A DNA stretch of 64,000 nucleotides from Vanrija pseudolonga (lineage: Eukaryota > Basidiomycota > Tremellomycetes > Trichosporonales > Trichosporonaceae), in contig NC_085855.1 of NCBI RefSeq assembly GCF_020906515.1, positions 1,612,001-1,676,000 on the forward strand, read 5' to 3'. The first letter of the stretch is position 1. Each line of letters starts with the position of its first letter. A program made the position numbers and the translations under genes. The notes beneath the pieces were generated by a model. It worked only from the letters and a program-made list of their open reading frames with translations, ran no database searches and was not told where the DNA came from. Positions 46,335 through 57,331 of the stretch are shown here, piece after piece.

Positions 46335-47009
46335 CCGCGGCCTCGAGCGCAGCGAGAGGTTGCGGCGGGGAGGGGAGGGGGCGAAGAGTGGGCACCCACG
46401 TCGACGTGGGCGCTTGTCGATCAATCAATACGGCCTTAGACAATGTGTGTATGCATCTTACCGCGCGCTTGGCTCAACATGCTTGGACGCTGGAAGCCGG
46501 CAAGGCCACTATGGATCGGCACAACAAGTGTGTCATTCCACATGCCGCGGCTCGTGCTATCTGGAACGACAGCCAAAGATCAGGCATTACCTTGTTATCT
46601 GGATTGGCACGGCGTGTATTACCCGCGACGGCGTCCAACCAGCTCGGTCAGAAATGACGGCGGCGGCGGCGGCGGCGGTGGCGGGGGCGGGTTAAGGGCC
46701 GTCGGAGCGCGGACAGTCCTCTGCGGCGGCGGCGCGTCGGCCCACGTTTACTTGAAGGAGCAGGCGCGCAGGCATTGATTCCTAATGACGCGGACGCGGG
46801 CTGGCAATGGCGGGCGGTAGACGGACGGCCAGTAAGAAGTCGGATATGCCGGCCTGCGCAAAGTTGAGGCCCCACGCACCATCTTGTGCTTTCATCATCC
46901 TCCTCGTCGTCGCCATCTCGCCATCTGGCGTCAGCCTCGCTCGTCACTCACACCTGTGCATACCCCCTCCCCTACGTCTCGGACACGACTTGACGCATCA
47001 CCGCCCGCC
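46335..47009. other. Intergenic between APC2 and the MATE gene
   Basis: About 0.67 kb between two plus-strand genes, with a CGG-rich simple run and no supported frame. It holds the MATE promoter. Confidence 0.5.
46658..46691. repeat. (CGG)n-rich run
   Basis: About ten CGG-type units with one T interruption, then GGGGGCGGG. A G-quadruplex-prone low-complexity tract about 320 bases before the MATE ATG. Confidence 0.85.
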
Positions 47010-49035
47010 ATGCCGCAGCTCTCTCCGTCAGTGCTGAACGCACCCAACCTCGACCTGCCCGCGCGCAGGCCAGTTCCAACGATGGCCCCGCTGCCAGAGC
47101 ACCGCAGGGTGTCGTACCACGAGAGCACGCCCTTGCTCTCCGAGGCGCCGCCGAGCGCTGCCGCGATCGCTGCCGGCCAGAGCGGCATCAGTATCGCCTC
47201 GGCCGGCGACACCGCGCACAAACACCACGGCGTGATCGGCCTCAACCGCCCCGCGTCTACGACGAACGAGCTCAAGGTCCTCGTGCGGAATAGTATCCCC
47301 CTGACCATGGGGCTGATGCTCGAGAACGCGCTGAATACGATCAATGTGCTCATTGTTGGGCGGTTGGGACCGGGGGAGCTGGCGGTTGTCGGTAATTCGA
47401 GTCTGCTGATCCTTGTTACTGGTGAGTTTGTGAGCGGCGCGCAGCGGCGCGAGTGTCGCTGCCATGCCCGGCACGCGCGCGCAACGCAACGCAAGGCTGG
47501 TTCGGCAGGCTGCCTTGCTGCGCCGTGCTCGACGCCGAGGTGCCCACCGCCGCCGACGCCGCCATGACATGCTAACCCCGCCGCAGGCTTCCCCCTCCCC
47601 CTGGCGATGGCAGCAGCCTTCACGACCCTCTCGGCGCCCCTCTACACGCAGGTAGACCACCGCTACGTGATCGGCCAGGTGCTCCAGCGGACCATCCTGC
47701 TGTCGGTCGTGCTTTCGTTCCTCATCGCTCTGCTGTGGTGGAACATCGGCCCGATCCTGCTCGCGCTCAAGCAGCCCGAGGAGCTGGTACACGGCATGAA
47801 GAGGTGGGAGCTCCCCTGGCACCTCTGCCCGACTCGCTAACCCGCCCCAGCTACATGCGCTACGCGTCGCTCCTCCTCCCCGCGCTCGGCCTCTTCGAGA
47901 ACATGAAGAGCTTCCTGCAAGTCCAGGGGCTGATGGCCGCGCCCCCGCTCGTGCTGCTCGCCATCCTCCCGTTCCACACGCTGCTTGCTGTGTTTTTGGT
48001 GCACTACACGTCCCTTGGCGCGTCCGGCGCGGCACTCGCCACCGCGGCCACTATGTGGACTGCGGGCCTCGGCTTGGTCCTCTACGTCTCGCGTACTCGC
48101 GCCAAGGAGTGCTGGGACGGCTGGACGCGCAAGGCTTGGGAGGACTGGGGCAGCATTCTTTGGATTGCGGTTCCCGGTGCTTTGGTGAGTGGTTACTTGC
48201 GGTGGTAGGCGCGCAGCGCGTGCCAAGGTCGAGCGCTGTGGCTGGACCTGCCGGCGGCACAGCGACGCGCCGCCCCCACCCATCCCCCTCGCACTCGCTG
48301 ACGCTCGTGCTCGCAGATGTTCGGCTCTGAGCTCTGGGCCTTTGAAATCATCGCCCTCCTCGCCGGCCGCCTCGGTGCGCACGCCGTCGCGGCTCAGGCC
48401 ATCATCTCGACCCTCGACAACATTGTCGCCATGGTCCCCTATGCCATCTCCATCGGCATCGCCAACCGAGTGAGTCACCAGCACCCCCACTCGCCCTCGC
48501 TCATACTAACCCCGCCCAGGTCGGCAACCTGCTGGGATTCGGCGCACGGGCAATCAAGCGCGCCAAGATGACTGTGCGCGCCGGCTTCTTCCTCGAGATC
48601 CTCGTCTCGGGCACCTGCGGCGCCCTGGTCCTCATCTACCGCCACCAGCTGCCGTACATCTTCACAGACGATAAGGCGGTGGCCGACGTCGCCGCGGACG
48701 CGGCCATCTTTGTGGCCAGCTACCAGGTGTTTGACGGCCTGCAGAACGTCGGCGCGGCGTGCCTCCGCGCGTTTGGCCGCCAGAACGTCGGCTCCATCAT
48801 CCACTTTGTGGGGTACTACCTCGTCGGCCTGCCCCTCGGCGCGTGGCTCGGCCTCGGCAGCCCGCACTGGGGCCTGAGCGGTCTGTGGGCCGGTGCGGCG
48901 ATCGCGCTCGGCTGCACGGCCGCCTCGGAGCTGCTCTTCGCCGCGACGATCAAGTGGGAGGACGAGGTGGAGCGCGTGCAGCAGCGCGAGATTGGCAGCG
49001 ATTCCGACGACGAGGACGAGGACGAGGAGGCGTGA
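47010..49035 (+). CDS. MATE family efflux transporter, 543 aa
   Basis: Five exons: 47010-47421, 47587-47803, 47851-48184, 48317-48469, 48520-49035. A ~90-residue cytoplasmic N-terminus (YHESTPLLSE) precedes about 12 membrane segments in two halves. Family patterns: NSIPLTMGLMLENALNTINV and VGRLGPGELAVVG in the first half; FEIIALLAGRLGAHAVAAQA and SIGIANRVGNLLGFG in the second. It ends in an acidic tail (DSDDEDEDEEA). Fungal MATEs (Erc1-like) export organic cations, metabolites or S-adenosyl-methionine-linked compounds with proton or sodium exchange, at plasma or vacuolar membrane. Substrate unknown. The first and third introns (165 and 132 nt) are long for this window. Confidence 0.9.
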
Positions 49036-49955
49036 GTGAGCGGGCCGACCGACCGGCCGGCTGCGCGGCGCGGGGCGTCGCCTGCGGCGGAAGGAAGGGG
49101 CCGAGGTGGCCGTTGCAACCAGCAAGGTCGTCTGAACGTCAAAAAGGCAATGTAATATAGCATATTCATGCATCATGTTGGGTGCGAGGTGAGCCGCGGC
49201 CCACCTGGCTGGCCACCCACCTGCTGCCCACCCACCACCCCTGAGTCCGCCACTGAGACGTCAATAGTGCTAGGGCGCAGCCACTGACGCCAATAAAGGC
49301 GTGAATAGACGCGGAGGCGGCGGGGTGCATGTGGCCGGCGTGGGTGGGGGTGGGGAAGCTGGACATTGGCACGCAGGCAGGCAGACTGTGTCGGTCGAAC
49401 GCGTCGAGCGAGCGCGGAGACGACGACGACGGCGGCGGCGGAGGCGACCGGCGCAGCGCAGCAGCATCGCGGTGTCTGAGCTTGTTCTGTGCAGCTAGCG
49501 CCGATGGCCGGCGAGTGCGTCGATGCGGTTGCAGTTGCACATCAACGTCTCTCTCTCTCTCGCTTGCACGCATCTCGCACCTCGCACATCCTCGTGTGCT
49601 CCATCTGTGCACCCTATCGACATCGTCGCGCTGCTCCCAGGCGGTCAGGATAGCCGGATCCCTCAAAGGCACCACGTTTCGGCAGTCAACAGGCAGTGAC
49701 GACACAGCGAGTTGATTCCCATCGTCGTTGTCGAGTTGGACAGACGAACACAACTCGACACAACACGACAACACAACACACCACATAACACTGGCTGCGC
49801 GGCGCAGCATATAGGACTTACACAGGCAGCGCCGTCCCATTCCATTCCGCGAGATCGTTCCCACCGGCGGGCCACACCAGATCCACCTCAGCTCAGCAGC
49901 GGCATAAATAACCCCTCCACCCTCCACCCCACCTCTCCTCCCACATCGCCGCACA
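49036..49955. other. Intergenic, promoter of the next gene
   Basis: About 0.92 kb with no supported frame on either strand. ATAAATAA at 49914-49921, some 40 bases before the next ATG, is a TATA-like element. Confidence 0.45.
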
Positions 49956-51922
49956 ATGCGCCTCACAGTCCCCGGCACCTCCCTAACGCTGGACCTCGGC
50001 GCGCTGCGCGCGCGCGCCGCGAGCTCGCCCTTGCACCTGCTCACTGGCCGACGGAGCGGCTTCCGCCTGCTGCTTCTGTTCTTGCTGGTGTGCCTCGTGC
50101 TCGTCGCGCACCCGTCGCCGCCGCTCCCGCCGAGCTATGCCGTCGAGTATCGCGTCGAGCGGACGCTGCCGCAGCATGATTACCGGCTGCCTTTTCCCGA
50201 GGGGCGGTATGGGCGATATGTTAAGTGAGTAGTGGCCGCGAGCGCGAGCGGAAGTTGGGTGATGGTGGAGATGGGCAAGGGTCCGCCGAGGGTGGGAGCG
50301 AGCCGTCTAGGCGCTGGGGGCGGGGCGAAGTGCGTCCTTGGGCTTGCGGACAGTCCGGCAGCCAGGATGACGAGGCGTAGGCGGGCGTGGTGCGGACAGC
50401 TTGATCCCAAGCCTGCTGTGTGGCTGTTGCCGAACCACTCATTGTGCCGCACCTCCCTGGCAGCACACCACGTCGATATGCCCGGACCTCGACGCCAGAC
50501 TGATCTTCGACGACCGCTGACACGCCCAGATTCGATGTGCCGAAAGGAACAGGTAGGCCGTGACGACGGCAACGCTAACGCCAGGCTTCAACCACCAGCT
50601 TCAGCGGGTCTTGTGAGTGCGGCATTGCCTCTCGCCTTGTCCTCGCCTGCTGACCTGCCCAGCCTGCAACACCACGTCGCGTTCTCGGCCAACCGCTCGC
50701 TCGCGTTCGAGCCATACGTCGAGGCGGACACTGTGAGTCTCCCCCTCCCCTGCAGCGTGGCACTGACGCCGGCGTCCCAGCTCGTGCCCGTGCTGCTCAA
50801 CAAGTGGCCCTGGCGGAATGCGCGTATCCCGCTCTCGGCGTACATTGCGAGCGTGATCAGCGGGTTCGAGCGGCACTACCGCGCGCCAAGGGCCGTCACG
50901 TCGTCCTTCTACGACTCGGTATGCCCCCGCTCCAGACAACGGGTCATCACGCTCAAGACGGAAGCGAACCCCAACGGCCAGTTCACGCTGCCTGCCGACG
51001 GCAAGGCGCGCCTCCACGACCTCGAGAACATGCTCGCCGACAGTGTGAACTGTATCCGCATCAAGGGCGAGGTGTTTGACGACGAGTGGGTGTGTGTGTG
51101 TAGGTTGCGCTGACGGCAGGTTCTTCGACTCGACAGCGTCGGTCGACATCGTAGACGCGCTCGCCAAGTCACCCGTCATGGCGCACTTCACCTTCTCGCC
51201 GCGCGTGCTCAATATCCTCAACCGCATGATGCCGGCCATTGCGCCCCATTCGGCGAGCTACGACGTCGAGCGCATAGCCCACTCGCGGAACAAGGCCATC
51301 ATGCCCACCAACCCGTGGAAGCATATCCTTGCGCTGCACCTGCGCCGCGGAGACGGATGGGAGGCTGCATGCGAGGAGAAGGCGGCGCGCAGCGCGTAAG
51401 TGGCCCAGGCTGATGACGCTGACCCCGACCCAGCCCCTTCGTGTCGTGGAACAAGCTCCCCAAGCTGCCAGGTAACGAGAATGTGCCCCCACCAGCAGAC
51501 ATGGTCGAGGATACCCGTCTGGGGCTGTACCGCGCCAAGTGCCTGCCCGACGTCAAGGCGATCATTGCGCGCGCGCGCCGCATGCGCAAGAACCACCCGC
51601 TCCTGAGGTCAATCTACCTGCTCACCGACGCGCCAGACGACTGGACAGAAGAGGTGCGCCGCTGGCTCGCAAGCGACGCATGGGACAAGGTGTTTGTTGG
51701 CAGGACAGACGTGTACCCCAACTTCCAGGACCGCGAGGTCGGTCCGGCGGTCGACATGGAGGTGGCGCGGCGGGCCGGCGTGTTCGTGGGCAACGGCGTG
51801 AGTGGCACGGCCGGCGCTGTGGCGACAGCTGACAGACTCACCAGTTCTCAACCACGACGGCAAACATTGTACTTTTGCGGACACGCGACGGCATCCACCC
51901 AGATTTCACCCAGTTCTGGTGA
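49956..51922 (+). CDS. O-fucosyltransferase-like type II membrane glycosyltransferase, 470 aa
   Basis: Eight exons: 49956-50224, 50530-50552, 50585-50612, 50663-50732, 50781-51085, 51120-51395, 51434-51797, 51845-51922. Residues about 30-50 form a signal anchor (FRLLLLFLLVCLVLVA), so the enzyme should sit in the ER or Golgi facing the lumen. Motifs of the GDP-fucose protein O-fucosyltransferase fold: GTGFNHQLQR near the N-terminus, LHLRRGD (GDP-sugar binding arginine) and VGNGFSTTTANIVLLR at the end. Fungi rarely use fucose, so the donor could differ. Exons 2 and 3 are only 23 and 28 nt and encode part of the GxN motif. Intron 1 is 305 nt and intron 5 only 34 nt. Confidence 0.8.
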
Positions 51923-53858
51923 TTTAGCTAGATTGATTGGCACACAGGCCGGCACACGGGACAGTGCATATGTACTTCATATTTCATGAATCATTGTGGC
52001 AGTGGCCGGAGGGGCGGACGCCAGTTGCCAGCGCCGCGGTGCGGCGCGGCTCTCCTGCGGTTGCGCGGTTGCATGCGACAGCTCTCGGCGCGCTCAGCGG
52101 GCATTCCCGGTCCACTGCGCGGCTGGTGAAGGGTCCCCAGTCGCTGCACCCAAGACTACAAACCGTGAGGTGTGTACAGGCGTGTGTGGCACACTCGCCA
52201 TCCACAGCACCTACACCCACGCCCCCTCCGTCACTTGCTCGCGCCCTTCACTCTCTCTCTCTCTCGGGCGTGGTTTATACTTGTCATCCCCTCCTGCCGT
52301 TCGTATGTCTCTGTCGCACTTCGTCTCACTCCCTTCCACCGTTCACCATACCTTCACCATACCACCAACACGCCGTCCGCTCAAGTCTCCAAGCCGACCG
52401 ACTCCAAGCACGGCTCCTCGCTACCGTCGCTGATCCCCTCTTATTATTGACCCCGAGCGTCTCTCGCCTCTTCCTCTTACTCTCACTCCTTGCTCCTCAA
52501 GTTCTCCCAACCAGCCAGATACCGTCGCCAACAACGGCTGGCTTGCAATACACATTGGCTTTTCGCCCCTTCTTCCTACGACGCTACTCGCCCGTCCCCG
52601 CCCTCATTCGCTCCCTATGCACAACTGGCCCTCTCTACAGACTAGCTGCAGCCCCATAGCCGCCCTCTCCCACCTCGTGTGCAGTGACGGCCGTCCAAGG
52701 TCAGCGAGGGCGGTGTAATCCCCGCGCTCAACACCCAGCACGGCAAAAGCGAAACAAGAAGGCCCTTTTAGCTCAGTGGTAGAGCGCGTCACTCGTACTA
52801 CAACACGCAATGATGAGGTCGGTTGTTCAATCCAGCCAAGGGGCATTCCCTTTTGCGCTTTTTCCAACCCTGTATGACCCGCCACCTGCTTCCTTCCGGT
52901 TTTCCAACGGGTTTGAGCCGGCTTTGCGACGTAACCGGGCGAAAATGCTTCCGCTTCCGAGGCCTCCAAGCCCGACCATGCCCGTGTGTTGCTAGCAGGG
53001 CGCTGCGCGTTGCTGCCTGGGCGCTTGGCATAACGGAGATGTCAGGAAGTGTAGTGTTTTGGACAGGCAGCCGCTGTAACACATCCATCCTGTGCTTATG
53101 CATTGGGGCTTAGACTGTGGGGAAACTCGGAGAGGGACGCGGAGACGCCGCACTATACTGCGTCGCGGCGAGCTAGGCGGCCTGTGCGCTGTGTGCGTCA
53201 CGCGAGTCTGTCTGTGTTGAACGCGCTGCAATAAATACCGGAAAGGTGGAATCTGCCTGCGCCGCCGCCGTTCTCTCGGAACTTGGCCACTCGCGACCTT
53301 TACCTTGAAGCTGTACGCACGCACACACGCAGCAAAAAAGCACGCACTCCAGACGTACACCTCGGTCGAGACTGCATCTAGGCCATCGCTCAACTCCCCA
53401 TCAACAGGCCGTTTCACACCGTTTCACAGCCAGAATCGCCGCGTCGCCCGCCAGCCCGCGACCCACCCCAAACACCGTCACTGTCGATCACCCACCCACC
53501 CACCCTCTGCGCGGGCACAAAACCCTCCAACCACAAGCCCGCACCTCACAACCACCCAACCCACCACGACCGCAACCGCAACTCTCACACCACCGACCCC
53601 GCGCAGCGAGGCACACTGTCGGCCCCATTTCGACTGCCGGGAGGGCGAGGAAGCGGGTGGGAGGACGGAGACGACTACCACGACCTCGACTGGGCGCAGG
53701 ACTCGCGCGTGAGCCTGTACATCAACGCCGCGTCCGAGCCCGTCAGCCTCGCGCCGAGCACGCAACACACGGCCGCTGCGACGCCGGCCGACACGCCCAA
53801 CGCAAAGCCCAAGCCCCCGCCAGAGTACTTTGACGGCGTGTGGTCGAGCACCTGCCAC
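51923..53858. other. Intergenic with one tRNA
   Basis: About 1.9 kb. Pyrimidine-rich from 52200 to 52640, then tRNA-Thr (52762-52845). From about 53380 a plus-strand frame stays open into the next called ORF but has no ATG. Confidence 0.4.
52762..52845 (+). tRNA. tRNA-Thr (CGT) with 12-nt intron
   Basis: Acceptor GCCCTTT/AAGGGGC with one G-U pair, D stem GCTC/GAGC, anticodon stem CGTCA/TGATG, T stem GGTTG/CAGCC with loop TTCAATC, discriminator A. The anticodon loop region has 19 bases; removing 12 after position 37 (CTACAACACGCA) leaves CTCGTAA with anticodon CGT. TTTT follows at 52851-52854. Confidence 0.9.
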
Positions 53859-54422
53859 ATGCCGTACGTGAGCCCGCAGGACCTGCTGGCGCACGTCAAG
53901 GCGGCCAAGGACGCCGGCAAGGCCGCCGCCGCCGCCCGCGTCCCGACGTTCGCGCCGCCTGCCGTCGGCCTGCTCGCGCCTGTCTCCCTCGCGCCAGTCA
54001 CCTCCAAGCCCAAGCCGACGACGCCGCGCCCCATCGACGAGCTGGCCCGCGCATTGTCCAACACGCACTTTGAGCTCTCGCCCGCGCCGTCCCCGCGCCA
54101 GCGCGGAGCCGCCGCCGCCACTGCGACCACTGCATCCGCCCCGGTCCCAGTGAGATTGCCGTCCGACCGCTCAGTCCCAGGCCTCACGTACGCTGCCAGC
54201 GCGGGCTCGGACGACTCGGTCCAGACTGTGCCCGACGAGCTTGACACCGCCGACATTGAGATTGAGATTGTTGCCGCCGACTCCGCCCCCGCGCCCGCCC
54301 CGCTCATCGACCCATTGTTGCTCGCGGCGTACCGCAAGGGCGTGTACACGTTCACCAAGGGGAGATACGACGCCGTCAAGCGCCGCGAGGCGTGGGTCGC
54401 GGGCACAGCGACACAGGCGTAG
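53859..54422 (+). CDS. Uncharacterised low-complexity protein, N-terminus uncertain
   Basis: The first ATG in this frame gives 187 residues (MPYVSPQDLLAHVKAAKDAG ... REAWVAGTATQA). The frame is open about 480 bases further upstream without ATG and reads protein-like just before (GWEDGDDYHDLDWAQDSR, YFDGVWSSTCHMPYVSPQDL). The true start probably lies in an upstream exon. Residues are rich in Ala, Pro, Thr and Ser, with a more ordered C-terminal helix (LIDPLLLAAYRKGVYTFTKG). No domain recognised; no membrane segment. Confidence 0.45.
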   Translation: MPYVSPQDLLAHVKAAKDAGKAAAAARVPTFAPPAVGLLAPVSLAPVTSKPKPTTPRPIDELARALSNTHFELSPAPSPRQRGAAAATATTASAPVPVRLPSDRSVPGLTYAASAGSDDSVQTVPDELDTADIEIEIVAADSAPAPAPLIDPLLLAAYRKGVYTFTKGRYDAVKRREAWVAGTATQA

Positions 54423-54977
54423 GCGTAGAAGCAAGGAGCCAGAGCCAGAGCCAGAGCCAGAGCCAGGGCCATCATGATTCATCTCAACAGTGTTGTAGCA
54501 CCACGTACGTATACGAACTATGCAGTTTTGTCAGAGTAGCAGCAACGCCAGCGCACGTTCGAGTCGAGTCGGAGGCCGAGGTCGGAGACTCGCCGCGGCG
54601 CACCCGCCGGCAGTTGTGCGGGTGTGCTCCTCCCTGAGTGGAGCTCCGTGTGGGGGCGGACTGTTGTGCGGTGGGTCGGCGTTGAGCAACAACGACGAGC
54701 GGCGACGTCGCATCGTGCCCGCTTGCTCCACTCGTGTGCACGGCGTGTCAGATGATTCCCGTGGCGTGTTCCGGATCTCGCCCCGCCTCCGAAACGAGCA
54801 CGAAGTCGTGTGCCTCGTGACCTCGCTTCGAGGACGCCCAGCGCGCCCCAGTGGAGCGGTCTGATACCCACAGCAAACCTGACTGCCACTGCTATCTGAT
54901 TGCCATGCGCAGTCTGCTCTCCATATTGGCAGCGGTGAGGAGTGAGACAGGTACAGTTACATACACACCCACGGGCC
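54423..54977. other. Intergenic between convergent genes
   Basis: About 0.55 kb between two convergent genes, with a hexamer repeat at its start and no supported frame. Confidence 0.45.
54436..54465. repeat. (GAGCCA)5 tandem repeat
   Basis: Five perfect copies of a 6-bp unit, starting 14 bases after the stop codon of the uncharacterised ORF. Confidence 0.9.
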
Positions 54978-55470
54978 CTACTTCTCCATGACGAGCCGCA
55001 GCGCATCGTCCCCCTCGGCCCCGATAATCTCCCGCACGACGACCCGCTCGCGATCCCACACCCCCTCGACCCAGTACGCGTCCCCCCTGATACGCGCCCA
55101 GCACGCCTCGATCGTGGGATACCGGTAGATCATGACGCTGCCCGCCATGCCGTCGTGCTGGTCCTCTGGGGTCTTTTGGCGCTCGGTCGCGTGGTGCGAG
55201 TGCGCGTCGTCGACGAAGGCGCGGCCGAAGACTGCGACGAGGGTGGGGGTTAGCGAGCGTGCGTGCGAGGGCGGGGCGGGGCAGTAGAAAGCGGAGAAGG
55301 GGCAGCGGGCGGTTGGCGACGAGGAGGAGGAGAGGCAGGTGGAGCCGCTACTCACGCGTCGTGCCCGCCTTCTTTCCTGCCGCACTGGCAGACACATGCG
55401 CCTGGCGCTCCTTCATCCGGCCCGCAAAGTTGCCCTCCTTGTCGGGACAGTACGCGAGGTAGAGCGGCAT
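54978..55470 (-). CDS. YCII-related domain protein, 122 aa
   Basis: Two exons (55356-55470, 54978-55231) with a 124-nt intron. The product reads as one small alpha/beta domain: MPLYLAYCPDKEGNFAGRMK, HVSASAAGKKAG, FGRAFVDDAHS, GSVMIYRYPTIEACW, GDAYWVEGVWDRERVVVREI. The opening strand, the S-x-x-I/L-x-x-Y/F strand and the Y-W-x-x-G-V-W motif are those of YCII-like dimeric alpha-beta barrel proteins. Members bind small molecules or act as hydrolases/dehalogenases; the role in fungi is undefined. Cytosolic. Confidence 0.85.
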
Positions 55471-57331
55471 GGCGGGGGCGTGGACTTGGTTGTGGTGGTC
55501 GGTGTGGCGGGTTAGAGTGGCAGTCGAGGCTGGCTGGCTGGCTGTAGCTGTGTTGGACACTTGTTCTTCAATCGCTACTCGTCCTTGTCGTGAGTGGTGT
55601 GCGCTGATCAGTGCATCCCCTGCACCTTGGCCATACCTCGTCGAGCTTTATGCATCCCGGTCCACGCTGCCAGCGGCGATAGATTGGCCCCCTCCGGCAC
55701 CCCGGAGATGCGTCCCCCGGCCTCAGCAGGGCGGCGCGGGCCTTCCGACCCGAACCCGATGCCGTGGCGGCCGTCCTCCGTGGTTGGTATCGGATTAGAT
55801 TGTGTGCCGCTTGCTTTCGGTGGTGGTTGGGCAGTCGGGTACGAGGGTGTGGTATGCATACCTGGTGCTGCATGGCTCCGACGTGTGGCTGGAATCGGGC
55901 GAGTGGCCATTGCGGAGTGACGGGGCAGGGCCGGCGCGGCTTGGGGTCGGTGTTCGAGCAAATCGGTCTACGTTTGTGGCTCTTACGGATCGGCTCGGGT
56001 TGGCTTCAGTTCAGATAACTTATAAAAGGAGTCCTGGGATGAAGAAGGCGTGCCCGACGACTGACCTCCAAAGTGATCATCTCAGCCTGACGCTTACCAC
56101 GAGGTTGCCGTCGAGAGGACGGCAGTACCCGCGCAGTTCGGTGCAATGCCAGGTAGCACGATTATTGCAGGTCATTTGCCTGGAGCGAGGGCAAGTAGCA
56201 CCAAGCACCATGCCGGGGGCGCGCGAACATGGGAACGAGTGGAGAAGTAGTAAGACATCGACGTCTACGGCATGAGAATCGTCCCCCCCGCGCCTCGTGA
56301 CTGGGCGGGAGCCGCCGCGAAATGAGTGGCGAGCAGGTCTGAGATGCCACACAGGTGTACAGCAGGAGCCAAAGGTGCCGGTTACGCCCCAAGAAGGCGT
56401 CCACCACTACGCCGGGGAAGGAGGAGGTGTGACCGGCAGGTCGATAGTCGTTAGCCACGCTGCTGGACAGCAAGAGCCCCACAGGGTGTGAAAGGGAGCT
56501 TGGGGCATATCCTGGGCTCGTGTCACATCCTGAAACTCAAACGAGTGTCCCAGGATTTTGTGGACTAGAGAACGATGGAGGTCAAGGTCGCATGACGGAC
56601 ATGCCTCAGCTGACGACACGACGTTCAAGGACAAGCCAACAATACCGGAAACGTACAAGGCAATGTGGCGGAGTGGTTAACGCGGTTGACTCGAAATCAA
56701 CTTCCTTCGGGAGCGCATGTTCGAATCATGTCATTGTCGTACAAGGTTATCCTTTTGCAGTTCGAGGGAGGTTGGAGCATTGGCCAGCCAGCTTGTGTCC
56801 CTTCAGACCTCCTTTTTCCCATTTGTCACTTATTACACTTTGCTACCGCACCTTCCTATTGCCAACCCTGTGTGGCGACAATGCCAACTCTCCCACTCTC
56901 TTTCGTCCCCCGTCTCTCTTTCGCTCCCTGCTCTCTCCATGCATCGCGGCCCGCGATTCAAGTACACTTTTCCTCCCTCATGCATATGCTTTTGTGCACT
57001 GTATGCGAGGAAAACGCGTTAAAAGTGCCACAATCCAAACATCCGGCCAGAGGCAGGGTAATTTGATCCCGTCAGATTTGCTTCCGTGTTGTGTGTTGCT
57101 GGCCGCCCTTTCCCATTGTCCCCTCAGCTGGGCAGTTGTCTCGCTGCACGCTGCTTGCTGTCGTTGCTGCACCCACCCACCACACGGCGCCGTGACTTCG
57201 GACTCGGCCTCAACCTTCCCCTCCACCATATCCATCCACGCGCGCGTTGGCCTCGACCCCCACCCATCGTAAAGCAGCCATCCATCACGCGGCACGCGCA
57301 CGCGCCGACAACAACACCAACAACAATCCAA
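55471..57331. other. Intergenic with one tRNA
   Basis: About 1.9 kb. Contains tRNA-Ser (56659-56739). 'TTATAAAAGG' occurs near 56020. The 500 bases before 57332 are pyrimidine-rich, the likely promoter and leader of the SNF2-type gene. No supported frame. Confidence 0.5.
56659..56739 (+). tRNA. tRNA-Ser (CGA)
   Basis: Acceptor GGCAATG/CATTGTC, D stem GCG/CGC, anticodon stem GTTGA/TCAAC around CTCGAAA (anticodon CGA), a long class II variable arm (TTCCTTCGGGAGC), T stem GCATG/CATGT with TTCGAAT, discriminator G. No intron. TTTT follows at about 56753. Confidence 0.95.

Noticed and set aside
51937-52659. 240-codon plus-strand frame after the glycosyltransferase
   Set aside because: It follows a pyrimidine-rich promoter-like stretch; Leu/Ser/Pro bias comes from CT runs.
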